From a virus: DNA of 23,367 bases. A program made the translations under genes and the position numbers. The stretch spans positions 1-23,367 of the IMG/VR virus record IMGVR_UViG_3300031612_000077; one strand, written 5' to 3'. A model generated the notes under the pieces. It was given only the letters and a program-made list of their open reading frames with translations, had not been told where the DNA came from and did no database searches. Below, piece by piece: positions 1 to 5,477 of this stretch (position 1 is the first letter of the stretch; each line of letters starts with the position of its first letter).

Positions 1-49
1 ATATTCCCTCTCATGTGCCCCTTTTCTCTCATATTCCCTCTCATGTGCC
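1..49. repeat. 19-bp direct repeat, 30-bp period, at window edge
   Basis: The 19-mer ATATTCCCTCTCATGTGCC occurs exactly at 1-19 and 31-49, a period of 30 bp. The spacer between the copies is pyrimidine-rich. Because the first copy begins at the first base of the window, the array may continue to the left or mark a genome or contig end. Confidence 0.85.
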
Positions 50-95
50 TATGAGTCTATATACATTTTATTACTTATGCCATAAGGGGCCCCCC

Positions 96-254
96 TGACC
101 CGCCAGTCATTCCGTGACTCCAGACACTCTTTCAGTCACATTATGACTCCTGAGTCCACCTGAGTCACCTTATGACTACACGGTCAGAGTGTGACCAGAG
201 GGCTCTTGATAGTCACGGGCTGACTGATGAGTCACAAGTGGTGCTAGAGTTGAC
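96..254. repeat. Phased array of GTCA/TGAC sites with five GTCA-N5-TGAC palindromes
   Basis: TGAC occurs at 96, 115, 144, 173, 192, 221 and 251, and its reverse complement GTCA at 106, 135, 164, 183, 212 and 231. All 13 fall on a grid of about 9.7 bp, and the empty grid slots (for example GTCC at 154 and GTGC at 241) hold partial matches. Five 15-bp palindromes stand out: AGTCA-N5-TGACT at 105-119, 134-148, 163-177 and 211-225, and GGTCA-N5-TGACC at 182-196, where both arms change symmetrically. Their centres are 29, 29, 19 and 29 bp apart. This looks like a cooperative binding array for a dimeric protein, such as an operator, origin or partition-like site. The binding protein is unknown. Confidence 0.8.
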
Positions 255-289
255 AAGAGTAAGAGGGCGTGAGCGTGGTATTCTTAGGT

Positions 290-411
290 ACACTAGGGTA
301 TACATTGTACACACTGGTATACACATTAGCATACACTGGTATACATCTACTGAATGGTTATTGAGTGTCGCATACTGGTATGGTTGGCGTGTATAGAACA
401 GTAAGGTATGG
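290..411. repeat. GGTATACA-type repeats
   Basis: The 13-mer ACACTGGTATACA occurs at 311-323 and 333-345. A version with one extra base precedes it at 290-304, and the weaker core GGTATGG follows at 377-383 and 405-411. The core contains the palindrome GTATAC. The first three copies start about 21-22 bp apart, close to two helical turns, which suggests protein binding on one face. This family is distinct from the GTCA/TGAC array just upstream. Function is unknown; iterons or regulator sites are possible. Confidence 0.6.
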
Positions 412-765
412 CATAGGGTAGCAATAGCCTTGTGAGCTCCAACGTGCGCTTGTGTGGGCTTTAGGCTATAGGCTTATACATTGTATAGACTAACCATAGA
501 TCGTACAGTACAGGGCAAATGTCTCACCTAAGCAAGTACGTGTCGTGTCTGAGTAAGTATTGTCTGGTTGTCTATGTTACTCGCATGCGTTCCTCTTTAT
601 GCGCTGGAGTGAATTAGGTGTAGTTTAGGTGGTGTCGTGTATTAGTTTGTATGTGTCGTGTTTAGGTACGTTTGGATTCATAGTGTCGGTATACTTAACC
701 CAACAACAACGCAAAGGGGCCATATGGGCGCTAATGCGAACCATTATCAATAAGGATTACATATC

Positions 766-987
766 ATGTTTGAAGATAACAACAGAGCCTATGCCAAGAC
801 CTACAGTGATAGCAGCCACGTTTGGCTAGATAGTGCTTATGACTACGCCTTAGCCATGTTTCGTGCCGACTGTTCATTTGAGCAGCTATTGATTGAACGT
901 CCTCATATGGCTAAATCTGAATGGGGAACCGATGTTGCACTTGAGCTCGACTATATAACTAAATCAATGAAAGGCCCAGCACAATGA
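766..987 (+). CDS. Small early phage protein, unknown function
   Basis: This is the first convincing gene of the rightward early block and encodes 73 residues. AAGGA lies about nine bases before the ATG, and the stop overlaps the next gene's start as ATGA (984-987), so the two are probably translationally coupled. The protein is soluble, acidic and rich in aromatic residues, with a hydrophobic stretch near its middle (YDYALAMF) but no membrane segment or metal-binding pattern. I do not recognise a family. Its position immediately after the repeat-rich leader suggests expression early in infection, where phages commonly encode host-takeover or anti-defence proteins. That role is inferred from position only. 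Confidence 0.7.
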   Translation: MFEDNNRAYAKTYSDSSHVWLDSAYDYALAMFRADCSFEQLLIERPHMAKSEWGTDVALELDYITKSMKGPAQ

Positions 988-1193
988 AAACATATACAAG
1001 AATCTTAACTAAACCAGCAGTACAAAACTTACTTAAGCTTATGCGCAGAGAAGAAGATCTAGAGGTGACAAAGGTCAATTCAGGATATGAGGTGGTCGAT
1101 ATCATGCGAGAAGATGAATTCGTATTCAAGGCCATGATAGGAACAATGGGATATCTATGCCGCATTAATGCAGCCTACTTACCCGAAGCTTAA
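984..1193 (+). CDS. Small basic early protein, unknown function
   Basis: This gene encodes 69 residues and starts within the stop of the preceding gene (ATGA overlap), with a weak AAGG upstream. The protein has a basic N-terminal half (KTYTRILTKP...KLMRREE) that could form an amphipathic helix, then an acidic segment with two Met-rich stretches. No known domain, membrane segment or cysteine motif is visible. The coupling indicates that it is made together with the upstream 73-residue protein, so the two may act as a pair. The function is not known. Confidence 0.7.
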   Translation: MKTYTRILTKPAVQNLLKLMRREEDLEVTKVNSGYEVVDIMREDEFVFKAMIGTMGYLCRINAAYLPEA

Positions 1194-1209
1194 CTCTAAT
1201 CAAGTTAAC

Positions 1210-1237
1210 ATAGGGCCTTAAACAATAGGGCCTTAAA
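1210..1237. repeat. 13-bp tandem direct repeat in a short intergenic gap
   Basis: ATAGGGCCTTAAA occurs at 1210-1222 and 1225-1237 (15-bp period). It lies in the 86-bp gap between the two-gene early pair and the 239-residue gene. It could be a regulator site or a duplication; no promoter hexamers of good quality were seen next to it. Confidence 0.7.
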
Positions 1238-1279
1238 TTAAACTGATTAACCAACGCACGACTATAGGATACCAGCACC

Positions 1280-1999
1280 ATGAAATTACTTGATACTAAC
1301 GGCGGCAATACTAAATTGTCTAAGAATAATAAAGACATTAAAATCAGGGTTGCGGGCTTGTCTCTATTCCCTAACGATACTATTTGCACAATGCGCCATA
1401 TCGCAGAGTGCGCTAAGCCCTGTCTAAAGGCGTCAGGTCGTGGGGTATTCGATAACGTAGAGCAAGCGAGGCAAGCTAAAACAGACTTCTATATGAATGA
1501 TCGGCCCGCGTTTATCGCTCAGTTGATTAAAGAAATAGTATTGTTTGAACGTCTATGTATTAAACAGGGCGTAGAGTGTTATATTCGCTTGAATGTTATT
1601 AGTGATATACGATGGGAATTAGCACAAAACGGCTCAATACCGCAGCTATTCCCCGATGTTAACTTTTATGACTATACAAAGATTGCCAAGCGGTTAACCA
1701 GTTTACCTGATAACTATCAATTGATGTTTAGCTATAGCCGCGCAGCGGGATACCAGAAGCAAGTTGATATGGCCCTAAAAACTAGCGTCCCTATGTCGGT
1801 AGTATTCTATGGGCCTATGCCTGATACGTTCATGGGTAAAAAGGTTATCAATGGCGATGGCTCAGATATTGAGAATCTAGCATATACTAATTGTATTATT
1901 GGATTAAAATATAAAACTGCTAAAGGGCAAGGCGTAGATCCTGCAGATAGCATATTTATAATTAATACTAACTTGATTGAATTAAAAGAGGTAGCATAA
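1280..1999 (+). CDS. Conserved phage protein, GP88/DUF7227-like (from memory)
   Basis: This 239-residue protein is the only sizeable one in the early block. It carries a cysteine cluster Cys36-x7-Cys44-x3-Cys48 followed by a GRG motif (residues 53-55). Then come NVEQARQAKT, a DR-x-AF segment, and RLNVISDIRWE near residues 103-113. From memory, this layout (clustered Cys, GRG, N-V-x-x-A-R, then RLN-x-x-SDI-x-WE) belongs to a widespread phage family related to mycobacteriophage gene product 88 and named DUF7227 or similar. Its biochemical activity is not established. The conserved cysteines suggest metal or cluster binding. The start ATG has AGGA about ten bases upstream. The assignment is moderately sure; the function is unknown. 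Confidence 0.75.
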   Translation: MKLLDTNGGNTKLSKNNKDIKIRVAGLSLFPNDTICTMRHIAECAKPCLKASGRGVFDNVEQARQAKTDFYMNDRPAFIAQLIKEIVLFERLCIKQGVECYIRLNVISDIRWELAQNGSIPQLFPDVNFYDYTKIAKRLTSLPDNYQLMFSYSRAAGYQKQVDMALKTSVPMSVVFYGPMPDTFMGKKVINGDGSDIENLAYTNCIIGLKYKTAKGQGVDPADSIFIINTNLIELKEVA

Positions 2000-2000
2000 G

Positions 2001-2117
2001 ATGGATAACCAACAGATTATAGAGCTATACGATCAAAACCCTAATATGCTTCTGAGCCAATTGGCGGCTATTACGGGTAAGTCTATCAAACAATTAAAAG
2101 CTATATTAATGGGGTAA
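2001..2117 (+). CDS. 38-residue HTH-like small protein
   Basis: This very short gene starts just after the preceding stop, with GAGGT upstream inside the previous gene's end. The protein begins MDNQQIIELYDQNPNM and ends with a run resembling a helix-turn-helix (LSQLAAITGKSIKQLKAILM). That is the sort of sequence seen in minimal phage HTH peptides, where an Asn-Pro turn is followed by Leu-Thr-Gly-x-Ser. It may be a small DNA-binding regulator or a partner of a larger protein. The next gene follows after three bases. The coding call rests on the ribosome binding site, tight spacing and the HTH-like pattern. Confidence 0.6.
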   Translation: MDNQQIIELYDQNPNMLLSQLAAITGKSIKQLKAILMG

Positions 2118-2120
2118 TGT

Positions 2121-2408
2121 ATGGATAACTTAGAAAGGTTAGCGGTTAAAAGGGACGCGGCACTAATGGCGTATACTGCAGTAATTAAGGCCAACAGACT
2201 AACGGGCCATATTGATATGGGCGCATTAGTAAGCGCAAGTAATGCGAGCACAAGCGCCCATATGGCGTGGTCTAACGCCTACGATTTGGAGCTAGGCAGT
2301 CGATACGATTTAGAAGAATGCAGTGCCTGTTGTGGCGCTGGAATATTAGAAGAGGGTATATGTGCAGAGTGTTTCGAGCACTGCGATATCCATAACGATG
2401 ATGATTAA
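2121..2408 (+). CDS. Small protein with C-terminal zinc-finger-like motif
   Basis: This gene encodes 95 residues, three bases after the preceding small gene, with GGGGT upstream of its ATG. The N-terminal two thirds is an Ala-rich, helical-looking segment. The C-terminus carries CSACCGAGILEEGICAEC followed by FEHC, a paired CxxC / CxxC arrangement typical of a zinc ribbon or DnaJ-like zinc motif, and ends in an acidic DDD tail. Small zinc-binding proteins in phage early regions often bind host proteins or nucleic acid, but no specific role can be claimed here. Confidence 0.7.
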   Translation: MDNLERLAVKRDAALMAYTAVIKANRLTGHIDMGALVSASNASTSAHMAWSNAYDLELGSRYDLEECSACCGAGILEEGICAECFEHCDIHNDDD

Positions 2409-2422
2409 AGGAACTACTAACA

Positions 2423-2608
2423 ATGAATATTAAAGATACAATTAAAACAGCAAGGCGCGTGTTGCGCTTAGGTAACGCGATAGAGTATGAAACAATAATG
2501 ATACAAGCCCTGCGCCTGTTAACGTCTAACGACGATATAGAGGCCATGATTAAGGCCGGTAAACAGGACGGGTACAGTTTTAGGCAGTATGGTCTTAGAA
2601 CTAAATAG
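2423..2608 (+). CDS. Small helical early protein, unknown function
   Basis: This gene encodes 61 residues with AAAGGA about ten bases before the ATG. The protein is predicted from composition to be helical and basic at both ends, with no cysteine motif or membrane segment. The sequence includes a repeated hydrophobic heptad-like pattern (IEYETIMIQALRLL). It continues the train of tiny early genes with short gaps and good ribosome binding sites. I do not recognise a family. Confidence 0.65.
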   Translation: MNIKDTIKTARRVLRLGNAIEYETIMIQALRLLTSNDDIEAMIKAGKQDGYSFRQYGLRTK

Positions 2609-2626
2609 AATAAGGAGTAAACTAAA

Positions 2627-2830
2627 ATGAATATAGAAGCATATGAACAGTTAACCGGTGCCCTAGTGGTAGATAATAAAGGTGATGTCTACATTAAGGT
2701 ACAATCTAGCGACAGTGTAGGGCAGTGGTACGGCCTAGAACCAGTGTCTAGCGACTTGAGGTGGATAGGTTCCGAAGTAGATCAGGCGGCCTTAGACGTC
2801 GCCCTAGAAACGTACAAAGGAGGTGTATAG
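2627..2830 (+). CDS. Small early protein, unknown function
   Basis: This gene encodes 67 residues with AAGGAG upstream of the ATG. The protein looks like a compact beta-rich domain: a central VYIKVQSSDSVGQWYGLEPV segment with alternating hydrophobic residues, followed by a helix (DQAALDVALETYK). Its last codons (AAAGGAGGTG) double as the very strong ribosome binding site of the next gene. No known family was recognised. Confidence 0.65.
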   Translation: MNIEAYEQLTGALVVDNKGDVYIKVQSSDSVGQWYGLEPVSSDLRWIGSEVDQAALDVALETYKGGV

Positions 2831-2832
2831 TT

Positions 2833-3003
2833 ATGTTACATAATTTAAGAGATTATAAGGTAGGTGGTGTGGTTAGATTGCAATATGGTTTGCAGCCTTA
2901 TGGTATCATCGCAAGCATTAATCAAGATAATGGGCAATGTCTAGTCAAGATGGCTGCAGGGCCAAGAGTATATAAATTCACTAGCCTACAGGTGCTATTA
3001 TGA
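2833..3003 (+). CDS. Small early protein with perfect Shine-Dalgarno, unknown function
   Basis: The chosen start (ATG at 2833, MLHNLRDYKV) is preceded by AAAGGAGGTG at 2817-2826, a near-perfect Shine-Dalgarno. The same frame extends upstream to 2761, but that extension overlaps the previous gene and reads as Arg-rich out-of-frame sequence. The 56-residue protein looks like a small beta-barrel (VGGVVRLQYGLQPYGIIAS...CLVKMAAGPRVYKF), somewhat KOW/SH3-like, though this is only a pattern impression. The stop overlaps the next start (ATGA). The strong site suggests it is made in large amounts. Confidence 0.7.
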   Translation: MLHNLRDYKVGGVVRLQYGLQPYGIIASINQDNGQCLVKMAAGPRVYKFTSLQVLL

Positions 3004-3167
3004 GTGTTATAAGAGAGACAAGAATGGTAGAAGTAGAATCGGCCTATCTAGAATCGATAGAGAGGGATAGTTATTTCCTACAGTGTCTGGATGCCTGCGG
3101 TGCTCCTTTTACTGACGTATGGGCAGAAGCTCAAGAGATGTTTAACTTTGAATTAGATGAGGGTTAA
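3000..3167 (+). CDS. 55-residue acidic small protein, unknown function
   Basis: This small gene begins within the stop of the preceding gene (ATGA) and so is probably translationally coupled. It encodes an acidic protein starting MSVIRETRMVEVESAYLES, with two cysteines in the middle (LQCLDACGAPF) and an acidic C-terminus. Its end carries the ribosome binding site GAGGG used by the next gene. No family was recognised. The acidity and size fit a host-binding inhibitor, but that is speculation. Confidence 0.6.
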   Translation: MSVIRETRMVEVESAYLESIERDSYFLQCLDACGAPFTDVWAEAQEMFNFELDEG

Positions 3168-3171
3168 AGCG

Positions 3172-3423
3172 ATGGATAACAAGAGTAAGGTAAACTTTAG
3201 TTGGTTAGATGAATTTAAGGATAATGATGATTATAAAGAGGAGGACAGGCTAAGCGATATCGTAAAGAAGGCTAATATGTTTAAAGCTAATGTATTGACT
3301 AACAAGAAGGCTAACAGGTACAAGCTAATTAAGAAGGCCTGCGAGAAGCTAAAAGCTCACAAGCAGATTGAACTTAGGCGTACATTAGAAGATAAACAAA
3401 GAGTGGGGTTAGATTATGCGTAA
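3172..3423 (+). CDS. Small highly charged early protein, unknown function
   Basis: The start chosen is ATG 3172 (MDNKSKVNFSW), which has GAGGG eight bases upstream. An in-frame ATG at 3157 lies inside the previous gene and lacks a good site. The 83-residue protein is very rich in Lys, Asp and Glu: an acidic N-terminal third (FKDNDDYKEEDR) is followed by a basic helical region (RYKLIKKACEKLKAHKQIELRR). Such a basic helix could bind nucleic acid. The stop overlaps the next start. Confidence 0.65.
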   Translation: MDNKSKVNFSWLDEFKDNDDYKEEDRLSDIVKKANMFKANVLTNKKANRYKLIKKACEKLKAHKQIELRRTLEDKQRVGLDYA

Positions 3424-3523
3424 GTGGTTAGAGGGTATAGACTGGGATTATGTATTGCTCATAATGGTAGGTATAGTGTTATGGGTGAGTTTAATATTAG
3501 GAGTATTTGTAGATGGCTATTAA
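3416..3523 (+). CDS. 35-residue single-pass membrane peptide
   Basis: This tiny gene overlaps both neighbours (by 8 bases upstream and 11 downstream). It encodes MRKWLEGIDWDYVLLIMVGI, continuing to VLWVSLILGVFVDGY. A short charged N-terminus is followed by about 20 hydrophobic residues (residues 13-32), a clear transmembrane helix, and a two-residue-scale polar end. GTGGGG lies upstream as a plausible ribosome binding site. The downstream gene's AGGAG lies inside it. Small membrane peptides in phage early regions can affect the host envelope or act in superinfection exclusion, but nothing here decides between these roles. Confidence 0.55.
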   Translation: MRKWLEGIDWDYVLLIMVGIVLWVSLILGVFVDGY

Positions 3524-3707
3524 AGTAAAGAGTATATTAAAGGATAGGGAGTTTAAGAGGGCTATTAAGCCTTCTGACGCCTTTTCATTCTACTGGTATA
3601 TAACGGGGTTACTACATTCTAAAGGCTTCTCAGAAGGCGATTCTGAAGCTCTGAGGAGGTATCGTAGTATTGGGCACGATGTGAGGTTAAAACGAGGAGG
3701 GCATTAA
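3513..3707 (+). CDS. Small basic early protein, unknown function
   Basis: This gene encodes 64 residues and starts inside the end of the membrane-peptide gene with AGGAG about eight bases upstream. The protein is strongly basic (MAIKVKSILKDREFKRAIKP... and a C-terminal RYRSIGHDVRLKRGG), with an aromatic-rich centre (FSFYWYITGLLH). This composition fits nucleic-acid or membrane-surface binding, but no family was recognised. The next gene follows immediately, its ribosome binding site GAGGAGG being formed by this gene's last codons. Confidence 0.65.
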   Translation: MAIKVKSILKDREFKRAIKPSDAFSFYWYITGLLHSKGFSEGDSEALRRYRSIGHDVRLKRGGH

Positions 3708-3708
3708 C

Positions 3709-4053
3709 ATGAATAAGCGTAGGAAGTTAGAAGTACAATTAGAACAAGAAACAGGTGATCTAGTAATCTTCTATAAGAGTGATGATGCAGCAGAGTTATT
3801 CCTATTAGATGAACAAGATAGGGATGAATTACAAGACACACTCCAGTATCTTAGATGGGATGAACAAAAGCAAAATAAAGGGGGTAGACTGTCATTATTT
3901 GAGTTACAGCAGGATCAAGAGTACTGGAAGGCTAAGTTTGAGTTAACCCATAGGAAGGATATGTTAGACTACATTAACTTCCACACTGCCGATAGTGCAA
4001 GGGAAGCGGCAATACTGTCTAATTTAGACCTAGATGATTTATTAATGAGGTAG
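3709..4053 (+). CDS. Acidic early protein, unknown function
   Basis: This gene encodes 114 residues with an excellent GAGGAGG site upstream. The protein is Glu/Asp/Gln-rich, starting with a basic N-terminus (MNKRRKLEVQLEQETGDL) followed by a beta-like segment (DLVIFYKSDDAAELFLLDE) and then helical stretches with many Gln and Asp residues. It ends LSNLDLDDLLMR, a possible protein-docking helix. No cysteine motif or membrane segment is present. The family is not recognised. Confidence 0.7.
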   Translation: MNKRRKLEVQLEQETGDLVIFYKSDDAAELFLLDEQDRDELQDTLQYLRWDEQKQNKGGRLSLFELQQDQEYWKAKFELTHRKDMLDYINFHTADSAREAAILSNLDLDDLLMR

Positions 4054-4069
4054 AGGTAGAGGTAAGATT

Positions 4070-4258
4070 ATGAGATGTAAATCGTGTGATAGACTATTAG
4101 AAGTAGAGATAGACAACACTAGTTTATGTGGTGCTTGTTTAACTGTATCTATGGATACTTCACTAACTACTAATTTAGAAGAACAAGAGGAGACCCTAAA
4201 CGAGCAATTAGAGTTTATTACAGACATAACAGAAGAGGACTATATACTATTGGAGTGA
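4070..4258 (+). CDS. Small zinc-ribbon protein
   Basis: This gene encodes 62 residues with AGAGGT upstream of the start. The N-terminus contains two CxxC knuckles: MRCKSCDRLLEVEI, then LCGACL about 15 residues later. This is a classic four-cysteine zinc ribbon (Cys3, Cys6, Cys21, Cys24). The rest is a long acidic tail rich in Glu (EEQEETLNEQLEFITDITEED). It is the last gene of the early small-gene block, before a 244-bp gap. Similar zinc-ribbon plus acidic-tail proteins occur in many phages without assigned function. Confidence 0.75.
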   Translation: MRCKSCDRLLEVEIDNTSLCGACLTVSMDTSLTTNLEEQEETLNEQLEFITDITEEDYILLE

Positions 4259-4502
4259 TATGTGCTAAACTCACTTAAGTTTCTTAGGCACTTAGGAACA
4301 TCCTTTAGAGTTAACATTAAGATTAACACTTAAAGGTTAAGACTAAAGAGCACTAAGCGGCCATAGCTGTAACTCTTATTTGAGTTAGTCTGAAATTAAG
4401 GTTGTCTTAGATTGATGTCTGAGTTACACTAATACACATAGGGTAAACAATAAGGTTTGTTCCTATAAGCGTACTAAAGCGAATACAAAAGGATAATTAA
4501 TT
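4259..4502 (+). promoter_or_regulatory. Intergenic control region ahead of the replication operon
   Basis: This gap holds no gene. Its first part contains a nested inverted repeat: CCTTTA 4302-4307 pairs with TAAAGG 4331-4336, and inside it GTTAA 4310-4314 pairs with TTAAC 4323-4327. No T-run follows, so it is not an ordinary terminator. The similar strings CACTTAAG, CACTTAGG and CACTTAAAGG recur across 4271-4336. A candidate promoter lies further downstream (4402-4430). The gap separates the early small-gene block from the SSB-to-DUF3310 operon, so it is the natural place for a middle promoter. Confidence 0.5.
4402..4430 (+). promoter_or_regulatory. Possible sigma70-type promoter
   Basis: TTGTCT (4402-4407) and TACACT (4425-4430) are separated by 17 bases. 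Each matches four of six bases of the sigma70 consensus. The position, about 70 bases upstream of the SSB gene and just after a structured gap, fits the start of the replication operon. The match is modest and untested. Confidence 0.35.
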
Positions 4503-4907
4503 ATGAGTCTATCAGTTTCTGAAGGTTATGTTGCATTCTGTCACGTTCTAACAGAAGACCAATATCAAGGTCAAGATGTAGGATATAACGTAACTATCTG
4601 TATGGATAAAGGGGAAGCTTGTCAGCTATCTAATATGGGTGTTAATGTAAAAGACTACAAAGGTGTAGGCCAACGTAAGTTTAAGTCTGGATATAGTATC
4701 GATGTCTTAGATGATAATGGTCAGCCTCTAATGTTGAAGGAAGAATTACCCCGAGGTGCTAAGATCAAAGTACAGTGGAAACAAGGTAATGTACACCCTC
4801 AGCATGGTCTAGGTACTTACGCCAACCGTATCAAGGTATTAGATATGGGTGATGGTGGTATTCCGTTAGACTTTGAAGGTAGCGAAGAGGACTCCACAGA
4901 CTTCTAA
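4503..4907 (+). CDS. Single-stranded DNA-binding protein, T7 gp2.5-like
   Basis: This 134-residue protein probably coats single-stranded DNA during replication and recombination. It reads as a compact OB-fold-like protein: beta-rich segments with basic and aromatic residues (YKGVGQRKFKSGY, KIKVQWKQGNVHPQHG, TYANRIKVLDMG). It ends in an acidic tail with a terminal phenylalanine (EGSEEDSTDF). In T7 gp2.5 and bacterial SSBs, the acidic tail with a terminal Phe contacts the other replication proteins. It is shorter than T7 gp2.5 (about 230 residues). The ATG is preceded by AAAGGA. It is first in the replication operon, after a possible promoter and before a terminator-like hairpin, so it may be the most abundant product. 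Confidence 0.7.
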   Translation: MSLSVSEGYVAFCHVLTEDQYQGQDVGYNVTICMDKGEACQLSNMGVNVKDYKGVGQRKFKSGYSIDVLDDNGQPLMLKEELPRGAKIKVQWKQGNVHPQHGLGTYANRIKVLDMGDGGIPLDFEGSEEDSTDF

Positions 4908-4908
4908 C

Positions 4909-4967
4909 TACCTTATGTAAGGTATAAGTAAACTTCCTGAGCACTGAAGTAAAACTGCTCTTTTTTT
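4909..4967 (+). terminator. Inverted repeat and terminator-like hairpin with T-run after the SSB gene
   Basis: A perfect inverted repeat TACCTTA-TG-TAAGGTA sits at 4909-4924, directly after the SSB stop. It is followed by GAGCA (4939-4943) pairing with TGCTC (4956-4960) and seven T residues (4961-4967). The 5-bp stem is short, so this is probably a leaky terminator that raises SSB transcript relative to the downstream genes. Confidence 0.55.
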
Positions 4968-4988
4968 ATGCCTAAAGGAAAAGTTAAT

Positions 4989-5477
4989 ATGTGTACTATA
5001 CTAGAATTAAAGCCTACGGATGCTCAGGTAATAAAGGCACAGATGATGTCTGATGAAATGGGTATCTTAAAGAATTCAATCACTAAAGGTAAGGGTAATG
5101 TCATAGGTTTCTTAGGTGAGATTGTCCTCTCAGACCACTTTAAGTGGCCACAGGCTAATACCTACGACTATGATCTAATCACTGCAGAAGGTAAGACAGT
5201 GGATGTTAAGTCTAAACAATGTAGGTCTATACCTCAGCCTCATTATGAGTGCTCTATCTCATCTTACAACACAAAGCAACAGTGTGACTATTATGCCTTC
5301 ACCCGTATTAAGAGTGACTACTCAGTTTTATGGTTTGCCGGACTAATGCCTAAAGAGTTATACTTTACACAAGCTACAAAGAAACACAAAGGGGAAGTAG
5401 ATCCCTCTAACGGTTTTACGTTTAAGAGTGATTGCTTTAACTTACCACTATCAGCACTACAGGAATACAACGAATGA
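4989..5477 (+). CDS. Putative PD-(D/E)XK-type nuclease
   Basis: The start chosen is ATG 4989 (MCTILELKPTD), with AAAGGAA upstream. An in-frame ATG at 4968 overlaps the terminator T-run and is less likely. The 162-residue protein has a GEIVLSDHF helix followed by TYDYDLITAEGKTVDVKSKQ. This is the layout of the PD-(D/E)XK nuclease core: an acidic residue in the first helix, an Asp after a strand, then (D/E)-x-K in VDVK. It contains several cysteines but no obvious zinc motif. The stop overlaps the glutaredoxin-like gene (ATGA), so the two are coupled. The nuclease call is based on this motif only; the substrate is unknown. Confidence 0.5.
   Translation: MCTILELKPTDAQVIKAQMMSDEMGILKNSITKGKGNVIGFLGEIVLSDHFKWPQANTYDYDLITAEGKTVDVKSKQCRSIPQPHYECSISSYNTKQQCDYYAFTRIKSDYSVLWFAGLMPKELYFTQATKKHKGEVDPSNGFTFKSDCFNLPLSALQEYNE

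Larger units (their letters stand above)
1..765. other. Left-end non-coding, repeat-rich region
   Basis: About 765 bases before the first convincing gene hold no open frame with a good ribosome binding site and protein-like composition. The region contains three separate repeat families, listed individually, at 1-49, about 96-254 and about 290-411. The rest (about 412-765) shows only short repeats: TGTCGTGT occurs at 541-548, 633-640 and 654-661. A TATACT hexamer at 690-695 could be a -10 element, but no matching -35 is seen. Such a repeat-dense leader ahead of a phage's early genes usually holds early promoters, a genome end or a replication origin. Which of these applies cannot be decided from sequence alone. 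Confidence 0.6.

Noticed and set aside
96-254. CRISPR array
   Set aside because: The repeated unit is only 4-15 bp and the spacing is 9-29 bp, with symmetric palindromes and no spacer-like segments of uniform length.
250-284. TTGACA at 250-255 followed by TATTCT at 279-284, looking like a promoter
   Set aside because: The spacing is 23 bases, too long for sigma70, and the TTGACA is largely explained by the TGAC array.
172-396. Open frame of 74 codons across the repeat arrays
   Set aside because: It runs through the GTCA/TGAC and GGTATACA repeats, lacks a ribosome binding site, and its predicted protein has a repetitive Tyr/His/Thr composition produced by the repeats.
724-753. Nine-codon possible leader peptide (MGANANHYQ) with AAAGGGG upstream, ending just before the first gene
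   Set aside because: The ribosome binding site is good, but such a short frame cannot be supported without conservation or ribosome data.
629-829. Open frame with GTG start and a hydrophobic N-terminus
   Set aside because: The upstream sequence has no convincing ribosome binding site and the frame overlaps the well-supported gene at 766. It could be a small membrane peptide, but the support is too weak.
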